DNA from: an uncultured Spirochaetales bacterium | GTDB taxonomy: Bacteria > Spirochaetota > Spirochaetia > Sphaerochaetales > Sphaerochaetaceae | Assembly: GCA_934276695.1 (NCBI GenBank) | Contig: CAKQTF010000002.1 | Location: 1-22,402 of the forward strand | DNA: 22,402 nucleotides | Reading direction: 5' to 3' | In this document: piece after piece, positions 1 to 7,847 of the stretch | Layout of the letters: each line of letters opens with the position of its first letter | Numbering within the stretch: position 1 is the first letter of the stretch | The notes under the pieces: model-generated | What the model saw: the letters and a program-made list of their open reading frames with translations, nothing else | What the model was told of the DNA's origin: nothing | Databases searched by the model: none | Translations under genes and position numbers: made by a program

Positions 1-663
1 CTCTTAAGTGAGATTACAGGCCTTACCGATCTTGATACGCTTGATTATACAATTGCAAGTGTGCCTATAATTGATAAGACAGCAACACTTGTTGCTCCTG
101 CAGGAAAATTCAAGAATGCTGAAGATTTCAGATCAAGAGCTGCAAGTGGAGAGAAGATTATTGCAAGTATTGCACAGGGCAGTTATGCTCAGCTTGCATG
201 TGTACTTTATGACAGTGCAATAAAGGGTGATTTCTCTTACGTTGATTCAACCAGCGCTGCTGATAGAATTGCAGATATGCTTGGTGGCAGAATTGATCTT
301 TTCTTCAGTCAGTATGGTCTTATAAATCAATATTTTGAGAGTGGGGATTTCATTTCTCTTGGTATTCTGTCTGACCAGCGTAATGAGTTTTTCCCAGATG
401 TCCCTACAATGAAGGAACAGGGACTTGATATTTCAATGGATAAGCTGTTCTTCTTTGCTTTCCCTCCAAAGACAGACCAGAGCATTGTGGATGCATTCAA
501 TAATGCTCTTAGAAAAGTATGTGAGACGAAAGCTGCAAAGGATGATTTCTTAAAGTATTTTGTCAGTCCGCAATTCACAAGCCAGCAGGATTCTATTGAG
601 CTTCTGAAGGAAGCAAAGGATCTTTACGAAAGTTTTGCTCCAGAGCTTCTTGGAGAGAGATAA
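1..663 (+). CDS. TTT-family solute-binding protein (TctC-like), 5' partial
   Basis: This is the C-terminal part of a tripartite tricarboxylate transporter (TTT) periplasmic binding protein. The frame is open back to base 1, so the true start and the signal peptide lie outside the window and the GTG at 61 is only an internal codon. About 220 residues remain of a family that is usually near 320. The segment LGILSDQRNEFFPDVPTMKE near residues 120-140 matches the typical TctC lobe-2 motif (LGV-S-R---LPDVPTM-EQG). Such proteins capture an organic anion, often a carboxylate or sugar acid, and deliver it to the TctA/TctB membrane pair. Both partners lie downstream at 2134-4105, interrupted by a sulfatase gene. 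The stop is followed after one base by the sulfatase ATG, so the two are probably co-translated. The family is clear; the ligand cannot be read from sequence. Confidence 0.9.
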   Translation, partial: LLSEITGLTDLDTLDYTIASVPIIDKTATLVAPAGKFKNAEDFRSRAASGEKIIASIAQGSYAQLACVLYDSAIKGDFSYVDSTSAADRIADMLGGRIDLFFSQYGLINQYFESGDFISLGILSDQRNEFFPDVPTMKEQGLDISMDKLFFFAFPPKTDQSIVDAFNNALRKVCETKAAKDDFLKYFVSPQFTSQQDSIELLKEAKDLYESFAPELLGER

Positions 664-664
664 A

Positions 665-2137
665 ATGGCAGAACGCAAAAATGTCCTTCTGATCACTGCA
701 GACCAGTGGTCAGGAGACTATTTAGGGTGCGCAGGCTGCAATGAGATATTCACGCCTACACTAGATGAGCTTGCGCGTTATGGAATCAGATACACAAATG
801 CTATAAGCACAACACCTGTATGTATCCCTGCTCGCAGAGAGCTTATGCTTGGGGTTACAAGCAGAAGACATGGGGATAGGGTGTTTAATGAAGATCTTGA
901 AATGCCATCTGATATTCCATCGCTTGCACAGGTTTTCCGGAATAATGGATATCAGGCATATGCTGTTGGAAAACTGCATGTATTTCCTCAGAGAGATAGG
1001 ATTGGTTTTGATGATGTAATTCTTCATGAGGAAGGAAGGCACAAGAAAGGCATGGCACAGGATGATTATGAGCGTTATCTTGCTCATAATGGTCATGCTG
1101 GAGACGAATTCTCACATAGCATGTGCAATAATAATTATTCGTACCGGCCTTTCAATATGGAAGAGAAATTCCATGCAACAAACTGGGTTACAAGAGAGAT
1201 GTGTGAGACAATAATCAGGCGAGATCCATCCCGGCCTGCTTTCTGGTATCTTTCATATGCAGCTCCGCATCCTCCGCTTGTTCCGCCGAAAGACTATCTT
1301 GATATGTATGATAAAGTAGAGTTCTCAGCTCCTTTGTTCGGAAACTGGACAAAGAAAGATATGGATGAGCTTCCTTTTGGTTATACCTATTATAGTTCTC
1401 TTTATAAGTATTACACATCTACAAAAGAAATATCAGATAACGCCAAAAAAGCATATTATGCATCCTGTACATACATAGATCATCAGATAAGGCTTGTAAT
1501 CGGAACCCTTAGAGAACAGGGGCTGCTTGAGGATACTGTGATTTTATTTACAGCGGATCATGGAGAGATGCTTGGCCGGCATGGTTCATTTGGAAAATTC
1601 CTGATGTATGAGCCATGTGTGAAGATCCCATTCATACTCTCTCCTCCTGCTTCTTGCGGTATGAAATGCAATACAGTCAATGACCGGATTGTTGAGCTTA
1701 GGGATGTAATGCCAACACTTCTGACACTTGCAGGTGTTCCTGTTCCTGAAAGTGTGGAGGGTAAATCTCTGACTGACGAATCAGAAAGAGATTATTCATA
1801 TGGCGAGCTCTGGGAAGATGATAGGGCAACCAGGATGATCAGAACCAAAGACTGGAAACTAATTTATTATCCGGTAGGAAATATCTTCCAGCTCTTCAAT
1901 CTGAAAGATGACTCAGAGGAACTTGATGATGTCTCGGATAATCCAGAGTATGCAGATGTCAGAGCGGATCTTACAGAGAAGCTTATTTCAAATCTTTATG
2001 GTTCAGATCTGGAGTTTATAAGAGATGGAAAGCTTGTAGGTCTGCCTCAGAAGAAATATGACTTTTATAAAGCACTTCAGGATCCGGATAAGCTTTTCCG
2101 TGGCAGAGATATGCTGCTACAGCGAGGTTTGAGATGA
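665..2137 (+). CDS. Type I (formylglycine) sulfatase, cytosolic, PMH/choline-sulfatase-like
   Basis: This is a 490-residue alkaline-phosphatase-superfamily sulfatase that hydrolyses a sulfate ester. Its key motif is CIPAR with Cys53 (C-x-P-x-R), the cysteine normally oxidised to formylglycine by a separate maturation enzyme that is not in this window. Metal-site residues are visible as DQ at 13-14, typical of the phosphonate monoesterase/choline-sulfatase branch rather than the DD of arylsulfatases, and as DHGEMLGRHG from D298. The ATG at 665 is preferred over one at 635 because GGAGAG (652-657) sits 7 bases before it and the protein then begins directly with the first beta strand (NVLLITADQW). 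There is no signal peptide, so it should act in the cytosol after uptake. It lies between tctC and tctB and overlaps tctB by ATGA, so it is very likely dedicated to the transporter substrate. Phosphonate or phosphodiester hydrolysis is an alternative activity. Confidence 0.93.
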   Translation: MAERKNVLLITADQWSGDYLGCAGCNEIFTPTLDELARYGIRYTNAISTTPVCIPARRELMLGVTSRRHGDRVFNEDLEMPSDIPSLAQVFRNNGYQAYAVGKLHVFPQRDRIGFDDVILHEEGRHKKGMAQDDYERYLAHNGHAGDEFSHSMCNNNYSYRPFNMEEKFHATNWVTREMCETIIRRDPSRPAFWYLSYAAPHPPLVPPKDYLDMYDKVEFSAPLFGNWTKKDMDELPFGYTYYSSLYKYYTSTKEISDNAKKAYYASCTYIDHQIRLVIGTLREQGLLEDTVILFTADHGEMLGRHGSFGKFLMYEPCVKIPFILSPPASCGMKCNTVNDRIVELRDVMPTLLTLAGVPVPESVEGKSLTDESERDYSYGELWEDDRATRMIRTKDWKLIYYPVGNIFQLFNLKDDSEELDDVSDNPEYADVRADLTEKLISNLYGSDLEFIRDGKLVGLPQKKYDFYKALQDPDKLFRGRDMLLQRGLR

Positions 2138-2604
2138 AAATTACCAGAACAATGATTCTCCGGATTGCGATGGCTGTTTTTCTTTCAGTCATAGTAATTG
2201 CATTCTTTATCGGGACATTCTCGATAAGACAGCCAAGAACACAGGCTGCACAGTCGGTTAGTTCAAGGCTTTTTCCTAGAATTATAATTTCTATGCTTGC
2301 AATATCCAGCATTGTCTGCTTGTTCAGGGAATTCAGGAGTGAGGATTTGGATGATGAGAATCCTAGGAAGACTATTGCTCTTTTACTATCAATTCTCATA
2401 ATGGGTGGATCAATATTGCTTCTTGACATCCTTGGTTTTGCAATAATCGGATCTGTTTTTATGCTGCTTGAGATTTCAGTAATCAAATGGCAGAAGCCAG
2501 ACATTAAGGCTGTGCTGATATCTATTGTATGCTCATTTGTCTTCTCTCTGATGTTCAGGTACGGATTCAAGATTGGCATTCCTGTTCTGCCATTCGGATT
2601 ATAA
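2134..2604 (+). CDS. TTT small membrane subunit (TctB-like)
   Basis: This is a 156-residue, very hydrophobic protein. Membrane segments are visible near residues 9-28, 48-64, 82-105 and 120-142, matching the four-helix TctB layout. TctB proteins share little sequence, so the call rests on size, topology and position. It lies directly before TctA and after the binding protein and sulfatase. Its ATG overlaps the sulfatase stop (ATGA, 2134-2137), which suggests translational coupling. The role is to complete the membrane complex that moves the substrate handed over by the binding protein, driven by an ion gradient. The polar stretch at residues 66-76 (RSEDLDDENPR) is probably a cytoplasmic loop. 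Confidence 0.85.
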   Translation: MKITRTMILRIAMAVFLSVIVIAFFIGTFSIRQPRTQAAQSVSSRLFPRIIISMLAISSIVCLFREFRSEDLDDENPRKTIALLLSILIMGGSILLLDILGFAIIGSVFMLLEISVIKWQKPDIKAVLISIVCSFVFSLMFRYGFKIGIPVLPFGL

Positions 2605-2617
2605 AAGGAGAATCAGG

Positions 2618-4105
2618 ATGTTTGATTATTTTTTGAATGCTCTTTCAATGCTTAGTCTTCCAAATGTTGGACTAATGCTCTTCGGTGTTCTTGTTGGATT
2701 AATCTTCGGTGCTATTCCAGGGCTTTCTACAACAATGGCAATTGCTCTTTTCCTTCCAATGACATTCAGAATGGTGATATCTGATGGTCTGGCACTTTTG
2801 ATTGGTGTGTATATAGGAGGATTTTCCGGTGGGCTTATTGCTGCAATCCTGATGAATATCCCAGGAACCGCAGCTTCAATTGCAACCACATTTGATGGTC
2901 ATCCGATGGCAATGAGAGGGCAGGCGGGGAAGGCTCTTGGCTTAGGTATTGTTTTTTCTTTCATAGGCGGAGGCATCAGCATCCTTGCATTGATTTTCAT
3001 TTCTCCGGTCCTCGCAGGTATTGCGATAAAATTCGGCAGTTATGAATACTTTGCTCTATGTTTCTTTGCTCTGACCATGATTGTTACTATGTCGTCAGGT
3101 AATTATGCAAAAGGCCTGATAAGCGGATTGCTCGGGATTCTTCTGTCGATGATTGGTGGTGCTCCGATTGATGGAATGCCAAGATTCACATTTGGCTTTC
3201 ATTCGCTTGACGGTGGATTTGATCTTGTTGCTGTTCTTGTTGGGCTTTTTGCCGTTGCAGAGCTTTTTGATCTTGCATCATCAAAAGAGAAAAATGTATC
3301 TGGCACTATAAAAGAAGCAAAGATAAAAGGTTTTGGGTTTTCTCTGAAAGAGTTTTTTGCAGAGAAATGGAACTGCCTTAGATCTTCCATAATAGGAATT
3401 CTTATTGGCATTCTTCCTGGAATCGGAGGTTCTCTTGCCAGTCTGATGAGCTATAATGCCGCAAAAAAGATGTCAAAGCATCCAGAAGAGTTCGGGACTG
3501 GTGTAAATGCCGGTGTTGTTGCATCCGAAACAGCTAATAATGCTGCAATCGGAGGAGCCTTGATCCCTCTTCTGTCTCTCGGAATACCTGGAGATGCGGT
3601 AACAGCCTTGCTCTTAGGGGCTTTTACAATGCAAGGTGTACAGCCTGGGCCACTTCTATTTCAGAATCAGCCGGATGTGGTTTACTTCATCTTTGTTGCA
3701 CTGATTATATCCAATGTTTTTATGCTTTTTTCTGAATTCTTTGCAATAAAAGGATTTGTTAAGCTTCTGAAGATAAAGAGAGAATATCTTTTCCCTGCAA
3801 TCATTCTTCTATGTATGCTTGGGGCATATGGATTGAATAACCGCTTGTTTGATGTTATCACGATTTTCATATTCGGTATTGTCGGATACTTTATGAAGAG
3901 ATGGGGATTCAAGACCCAGCCATTTATCCTTGGTTATCTTGTAGGACCAATGGCAGAGCTGTATTTCAGGCGCGGTTTTATGTACAGTGAAGGCCGTATA
4001 TTGCCATTTTTCACAAGTCCGATTGCTTTGGTATTCTATGCTATAGCACTATTGAATATAGCATTGGCTGTTATTGAAGTGATAAAAAAGAAAGCAAAAG
4101 CATAA
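2618..4105 (+). CDS. TTT large membrane subunit (TctA)
   Basis: This is a 495-residue polytopic permease, the normal TctA size, with about 11-12 hydrophobic segments. The family hallmarks are visible: GAIPGLSTTMAIALFLPMTF near the N-terminus, and later GILPGIGGSLASLMSYNAAK followed by GIPGD after a VASETANNAAIGGALIPLL-type stretch. TctA forms the translocation path of the TTT carrier. The start at 2618 is chosen because AAAAGGAG (2603-2610) lies 7 bases before it. An upstream ATG at 2573 would overlap tctB by 32 bases and has no ribosome site. The gene follows tctB and is followed after 12 bases by the dehydratase. Together with the partial binding protein this makes a complete TctCBA set, with a sulfatase gene inserted after tctC. 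Confidence 0.95.
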   Translation: MFDYFLNALSMLSLPNVGLMLFGVLVGLIFGAIPGLSTTMAIALFLPMTFRMVISDGLALLIGVYIGGFSGGLIAAILMNIPGTAASIATTFDGHPMAMRGQAGKALGLGIVFSFIGGGISILALIFISPVLAGIAIKFGSYEYFALCFFALTMIVTMSSGNYAKGLISGLLGILLSMIGGAPIDGMPRFTFGFHSLDGGFDLVAVLVGLFAVAELFDLASSKEKNVSGTIKEAKIKGFGFSLKEFFAEKWNCLRSSIIGILIGILPGIGGSLASLMSYNAAKKMSKHPEEFGTGVNAGVVASETANNAAIGGALIPLLSLGIPGDAVTALLLGAFTMQGVQPGPLLFQNQPDVVYFIFVALIISNVFMLFSEFFAIKGFVKLLKIKREYLFPAIILLCMLGAYGLNNRLFDVITIFIFGIVGYFMKRWGFKTQPFILGYLVGPMAELYFRRGFMYSEGRILPFFTSPIALVFYAIALLNIALAVIEVIKKKAKA

Positions 4106-4117
4106 TAAGAGGATTTT

Positions 4118-5869
4118 ATGAGTGAATTAATAAGCCAGAAAATGCGTTCTTTAGCGCCTGAATCAGATTCGCTCCGACTTGGTTCTGGATGGAAATATGA
4201 GGATTTATCAAGGCCCCAGATTATGATTGAAAGCACTTTTGGGGATAGCCATCCAGGCAGCCATCATTTGGATTCTATCGTTGAATCAGTTAAAAAGGGA
4301 ATATATTCTGCCGGTGGATTTGGCGCAAGATACTTCTGTACTGACATCTGTGATGGCGAAAGCCAGGGAACAGATGGAATTAATTATTCACTTGCAAGCC
4401 GCGAGATGATAGCTAACATGATTGAGATTCATGAAAATGCAACTCCTTTTGATGGTGCTGTATTTATCTCTTCATGTGATAAGGGGCTTCCAGGGAATCT
4501 GATTGGAATGTGCCGTGTTGATATTCCGTCTCTTGTCTTCCCAGGAGGAGTCATGCATGCTGGACCAGACATGCTTACTCTTGAGCAGCTTGGATTCTAT
4601 AGCGCAGGCTATGAAAGAGGTGAATATGATTTATCAACCTTCAGGTGGGCAAAGGAGAATGCATGCCCAAGCTGTGGTGCCTGCTCATTTATTGGAACTG
4701 CTTCCACGATGCAGATAATGGCAGAGGCGCTAGGTCTTGCACTTCCTGGAAGCGCTCTTCTTCCTGCAAACAGCCAGATTATAAAGGATATGGCATATAA
4801 AGCAGGGGTCCAGGCGGTAAAATTGGCTGAGAATGGTAAATTGAAGCCAAGTGCAGTCCTCACCGGAAAAAGCTTTGAGAATGCTATCCTTGTTCATGCG
4901 GCAATCTCTGGAAGTACGAATGCTATGCTTCATATTCCTGCAATTGCTCATGAGCTTGGGATTGAAATTGATGGCAATACGTTCGATAGAATCCATCGCA
5001 ATGCACGGTATCTTCTGAATATCAGGCCGGCAGGAAAATATCCTGCAGAGTGTTTCTTCTATGCTGGTGGCGTTCCAATGATAATGGAAGAAATAAAGTA
5101 TATGCTGCATTTGGATGTTATGACTGTTACAGGTAAGACACTCGGAGAGAACTTGGAGGACCTGAGAAAAGAAGGCTCTTATTTTGAAGTTGCGGCAGAG
5201 GGGCTTTCTGAATTCAATAAACGCTATGGAACATGTATAAAAAGGGAGGATATAATTCGTCCTTTTTCTGATCCTATAAGTATTAATGGCTCTGTTGCTG
5301 TGCTGAAAGGCAATCTCGCTCCAAGTGGTGCTGTGATAAAGCATTCGGCATGTCCAAAGGAGATGTTCAGGGCTATCCTGAGAGCCCGCCCGTTTGATAG
5401 TGAGGAGGAATGCCTGGATGCAGTTCTTCATCATAGAATAGAGAAAGGCGATGCTGTATTTATCAGGTATGAAGGGCCAAAGGGGTCTGGTATGCCAGAG
5501 ATGTTCTATACAAGTGAGGCAATATCCAGTGATAAGGAGCTAGGGAAGTCGATTGCACTCATAACTGATGGAAGATTTTCTGGTGCGTCAACTGGTCCTG
5601 TGATTGGACATTGCTCGCCAGAGGCTGCAGATGGAGGTCCTATTGCTCTCGTTGAAGATGGTGATCTTATAGAACTTGATGTAATGAACCGCAGACTGAA
5701 TATTGTGGGGGTAAATGGGAAGAGGCTTTCGGAAAAGGAAATATCAGAAATCCTGAAAGAACGGCAATCTAAATGGGAAGCTCCAGCACCTCGATATAAA
5801 AATGGAGTTTTGAGACTTTTCCGTGAGCATGCAGCTAGCCCTATGGAAGGTGCATATCTTAAGTATTAG
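4118..5869 (+). CDS. IlvD/Edd-family dehydratase, YjhG/YagF (xylonate dehydratase)-like
   Basis: This 583-residue Fe-S dehydratase should turn a sugar acid (aldonate) into a 2-keto-3-deoxy acid. Visible motifs are FCTDICDGESQG (Cys74, Cys78), SSCDKGLPG (Cys120), CPSCGACSFIGTAST (Cys183/186/189), GSTNAMLHIPAIAH, DVMTVTGKTLGENL and DGRFSGASTGPVIGH. The CDG-SQG-DG and SCDKGLP forms resemble E. coli YjhG/YagF and 6-phosphogluconate dehydratase more than true dihydroxy-acid dehydratase. Where the 2Fe-2S sugar-acid enzymes have PCN this protein has PGS (from P46), so a 4Fe-4S, oxygen-labile cluster is more likely; that is an inference. AGAGGA just before the ATG is the ribosome site. As last gene of the tctC-sulfatase-tctBA operon it probably processes the imported, desulfated acid. 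No aldolase or kinase follows. It is somewhat shorter than YjhG (about 650). Confidence 0.9.
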   Translation: MSELISQKMRSLAPESDSLRLGSGWKYEDLSRPQIMIESTFGDSHPGSHHLDSIVESVKKGIYSAGGFGARYFCTDICDGESQGTDGINYSLASREMIANMIEIHENATPFDGAVFISSCDKGLPGNLIGMCRVDIPSLVFPGGVMHAGPDMLTLEQLGFYSAGYERGEYDLSTFRWAKENACPSCGACSFIGTASTMQIMAEALGLALPGSALLPANSQIIKDMAYKAGVQAVKLAENGKLKPSAVLTGKSFENAILVHAAISGSTNAMLHIPAIAHELGIEIDGNTFDRIHRNARYLLNIRPAGKYPAECFFYAGGVPMIMEEIKYMLHLDVMTVTGKTLGENLEDLRKEGSYFEVAAEGLSEFNKRYGTCIKREDIIRPFSDPISINGSVAVLKGNLAPSGAVIKHSACPKEMFRAILRARPFDSEEECLDAVLHHRIEKGDAVFIRYEGPKGSGMPEMFYTSEAISSDKELGKSIALITDGRFSGASTGPVIGHCSPEAADGGPIALVEDGDLIELDVMNRRLNIVGVNGKRLSEKEISEILKERQSKWEAPAPRYKNGVLRLFREHAASPMEGAYLKY

Positions 5870-5875
5870 TCTAAG

Positions 5876-5893
5876 GCCTCTCGATTGAGAGGC
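5876..5893 (+). terminator. Hairpin just after the dehydratase stop
   Basis: GCCTCTC and GAGAGGC form a perfect 7-bp stem around the loop GATT, starting 7 bases after the dehydratase stop. Only TATTAATT follows, not a solid T run. It is therefore either a weak terminator or a 3'-end stabilising hairpin for the operon. Confidence 0.45.
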
Positions 5894-5975
5894 TATTAAT
5901 TCCATCCAACGAAAAGTCATACTGTGTAAGGTTACAGCCTTAATAACAATTGATTATGTTTACTTCTGCTCTTAT

Positions 5976-6008
5976 CAAGTCCAATGTCAGGACTTGCTTG
6001 TTCTTTTT
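5976..6008 (+). terminator. Second hairpin with T-rich tail
   Basis: CAAGTCC and GGACTTG form a perfect 7-bp stem with a 7-base loop at 5976-5996, followed by CTTGTTCTTTTT. It may be the real end of the operon transcript, about 110 bases past the last stop. The bases between the two hairpins hold no gene, only a small TAAGG/CCTTA stem at 5927-5942. Confidence 0.45.
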
Positions 6009-6015
6009 AATCTGT

Positions 6016-6063
6016 TTTATGATGCGAGGCGCGTAGCATCATAAAGCTAGGGGCTAATTCCCC
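6016..6063 (+). repeat. Probable left-end stem-loops of an IS200/IS605-type remnant
   Basis: TTTATGATGC and GCATCATAAA pair perfectly over 10 bp around a 10-base loop (6016-6045). Next comes GGGG-CTAATT-CCCC (6050-6063). Subterminal hairpins just before tnpA are the recognition sites of IS200/IS605 single-strand transposases, and the TnpA relic begins 38 bases later. The exact cleavage site and target tetranucleotide cannot be set from one copy. Confidence 0.45.
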
Positions 6064-6101
6064 GGTCCTTGGGTCGTATGTTAAAATGTGAGGCATGAGC
6101 G

Positions 6102-6536
6102 ATGAGCCATAACCGATTACCGCTTATATATCATCTCGTATTTCCGGCCAAGTACCGAAGGCCGGTCTTCACACCGGAGGTGGAAGAGTCACTCAGGCTG
6201 GTATGCCAGGATATAGAGCGGTGCTATTGGATAAGGTTCAAGGAGATAGGGCTGGAGCCGGATTATCTGCATTTTCAGGTCTAGGGATTCCGGACATGGC
6301 AGTGGCCAGAATGGTAACGATGATAATAGCATAACAGCAAAGAAAGTATTGCACCCATGCATAAGGCATAGATGATATTATGGGGATGAAACCTGTGGTT
6401 CAGTGGGTATTATGCCAATACGGTAGGTCTATATGCAAGCAGAGAGACGATAGCCCGATATATCCAGAATCAAGGTAAGAATGAGAAAGAGCATAGAAAG
6501 ATATACGAAGGTCAGCCTGAGTTGGATTTTGACTAG
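6102..6536 (+). pseudogene. tnpA: IS200/IS605-family transposase TnpA (Y1/HUH), decayed
   Basis: The first 60 codons read IYHLVFPAKYRRPVF and then F-EIGLEPDYLHF, the start of a small Y1 HUH transposase. The rest survives in pieces. A TAG at 6285 ends the first frame. A second frame gives LGIPDMAVARMVTMI (to about 6319), a third gives SITAKKV from 6328, and the first frame resumes with LWG-stop-NLWFSGYYANTVG and then TIARYIQNQG, ending at 6536. At least three frameshifts and one internal TGA are needed, so the gene is dead. The HUH pair is also damaged: the usual D-H-V-H reads D-Y-L-H. The tyrosine expected to attack DNA (in RYIQNQ) is kept. No TnpB or other passenger is present. Reconstructed length is about 145 residues, normal for the family. 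Confidence 0.85.
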
Positions 6537-6677
6537 CAAAATCCATGATGAGCTGATTAAGATACATCGTAGGCTTGCCTCGAGGCGCTGCATCCATCGT
6601 GGAACTCATTATGGCTGCTGGGGGCTTCTTCAGCAAAAATCGGTAATACACAAATTCCAGTTTATGAGGACAATATT

Positions 6678-7187
6678 ATGATCAAGTTACTGCCGTTGAA
6701 AGCGGATGACCGCGAACAATTCATTACAGATAATCAGATTGCATTCAAATTCGGAGCATTGGAGGAATTTGGTACTCGTGCCGAACACTTCGAAGATGGC
6801 GATGAAATCATTTCCAGAAAAACCATCGAGAATGCTATCGACACCGGAATCGCACTGCGTATTACAGATGACGGAAAAAACATAGGTGGTGCAGTAGTGA
6901 AAATTGAGGGCGAACACGGTGATTTGGAACTGCTGTTTGTATCCCCAGATGCTCACAGCAAGGGCGTAGGTTATACTGCATGGTGTGCCATTGAAAAAAT
7001 GTTCCCACAGGTAACGGTGTGGGAGACATGCACACCGTATTTTGAAACAAGAAATATTCATTTCTATGTGAATAAGTGTGAATTTCACATTGTGGAGTTT
7101 TATAATCAAAAGCATCCTGATCCCCATGATCCCGGAACGGAAGACAGTTCCGATGGTATGTTCCGATTTGAAAAAAGAGTCCGATGA
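6678..7187 (+). CDS. GNAT-family N-acetyltransferase
   Basis: This 169-residue protein has the GNAT fold pattern. The acetyl-CoA binding motif A is at residues 83-100, where a strand LELLFVSP is followed by HSKGVG (consensus Q/R-x-x-G-x-G) and the helix TAWCAIEK. A motif-B-like NIHFYVNKCEFHIVEFY follows near 125-141. It should transfer an acetyl group from acetyl-CoA to an amine; the acceptor cannot be told. GAGGAC at 6663-6668 lies about 9 bases before the ATG. It stands alone between a dead IS and a decayed CDP-alcohol phosphatidyltransferase. Its wording (GAA/AAA-rich, TGG-rich C-terminus) looks more like Firmicutes homologues than like its neighbours, so transfer is possible but unproven. 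It appears intact. Confidence 0.85.
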   Translation: MIKLLPLKADDREQFITDNQIAFKFGALEEFGTRAEHFEDGDEIISRKTIENAIDTGIALRITDDGKNIGGAVVKIEGEHGDLELLFVSPDAHSKGVGYTAWCAIEKMFPQVTVWETCTPYFETRNIHFYVNKCEFHIVEFYNQKHPDPHDPGTEDSSDGMFRFEKRVR

Positions 7188-7225
7188 ATTCCAGTTTTGT
7201 CGAATCAGAAAATGGAAACTTGTAG

Positions 7226-7399
7226 GAGAAAGCTATTGAAGCAGTTTCACAGCATGATCTCTGTTTTACGGATATATTGGATGGCTTTCTTTCCAGAAAG
7301 ATGCATCTGGAAAGTGCCATCGGCGCAAAGCTGGACAGTATCGCAGACTTCGTTTTGCGGGGATCATTCTCTGTACGTAGCCTTAGTCTCGGCCTGTGA
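7226..7399 (+). pseudogene. CDP-alcohol phosphatidyltransferase relic
   Basis: The frame open from 7226 to the TGA at 7397 contains DILDGFLSRK, then eight residues later GAKLDSIAD (7271-7348). This fits the family signature D-x2-D-G-x2-A-R-x8-G-x3-D-x3-D, with Ser in place of Ala, and includes every catalytic aspartate. The family joins a CDP-lipid to an alcohol in phospholipid synthesis. Nothing else of the enzyme is left: the normal protein has about 150-200 residues and several membrane helices, whereas here an in-frame TAG lies at 7223 and a stop comes soon after the motif. A longer TTG-started frame over the same bases (7197-7547) shows no family motif and is probably a shadow. It is a dead fragment next to the GNAT gene, perhaps from the same transferred block. 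Confidence 0.7.
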
Positions 7400-7588
7400 G
7401 AAACTGGCTATCATCATAAAATCTAAGGAGCTGAAGCGTGATTGCAAGGGCAGTTTGTGTGGATTAGATTTCCGCTCATTGAGATATAAATCAGCTTTAC
7501 ACTGTATGAAAAAAGACTCTTGCATAACTATAAATTACATTTTATGAGCGGGTTTTCAATGGAAATTCACAAAAGATGAGGAAGTTTC

Positions 7589-7610
7589 TGAGATAGCCAT
7601 CTCATTTTTT
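7589..7610 (+). terminator. Intrinsic terminator
   Basis: TGAGAT and ATCTCA form a 6-bp stem around AGCC and are followed at once by TTTTTT (7605-7610). It would end a transcript from the GNAT gene and the relic. The rest of 7400-7588 holds no recognisable gene. Confidence 0.7.
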
Positions 7611-7718
7611 CTGTCTCAATTCTATGCCGGAATAGCGCATATTACCCAGATGATCCTTATTGTGGCACCTGATTGAAAATTAATAAAGAACACCTAAATA
7701 ATTTCAATTTTAAATTTA

Positions 7719-7747
7719 TTGCGCATGTCTTTATTCTCTGATATAAA
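7719..7747 (+). promoter_or_regulatory. Candidate promoter for the lipoprotein gene
   Basis: TATAAA (7742-7747) is a good -10 match, and TTGCGC (7719-7724) lies 17 bases upstream as a poor -35. An AT-rich block (7676-7718) precedes it and could aid binding. The transcript would start near 7754, about 94 bases before the lipoprotein start. Confidence 0.35.
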
Positions 7748-7847
7748 AACTCTGGGTTCTGTATGAGCCTTCGGATCTAGTGGCTCATTTGGATGCTGAA
7801 TGCCTTATTTCCCACACTGTATCCGCCCGAAAAAAGAGAGGATGTTT

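Noticed and set aside
2016..2579. 187-codon reverse frame over tctB
   Set aside because: Antisense shadow; tctB has the right size, helices and coupling.
4730..5434. 234-codon reverse frame inside the dehydratase gene
   Set aside because: Antisense shadow of a gene with strong family motifs; no ribosome site or recognisable protein.
7197..7547. 116-codon TTG-started frame
   Set aside because: No motif; the CDP-alcohol phosphatidyltransferase signature lies in another frame of the same bases.
7473..7550. CGCTCAT/ATGAGCG arms 64 bases apart
   Set aside because: Seven bases at that distance can easily arise by chance; no element end or target duplication is visible.
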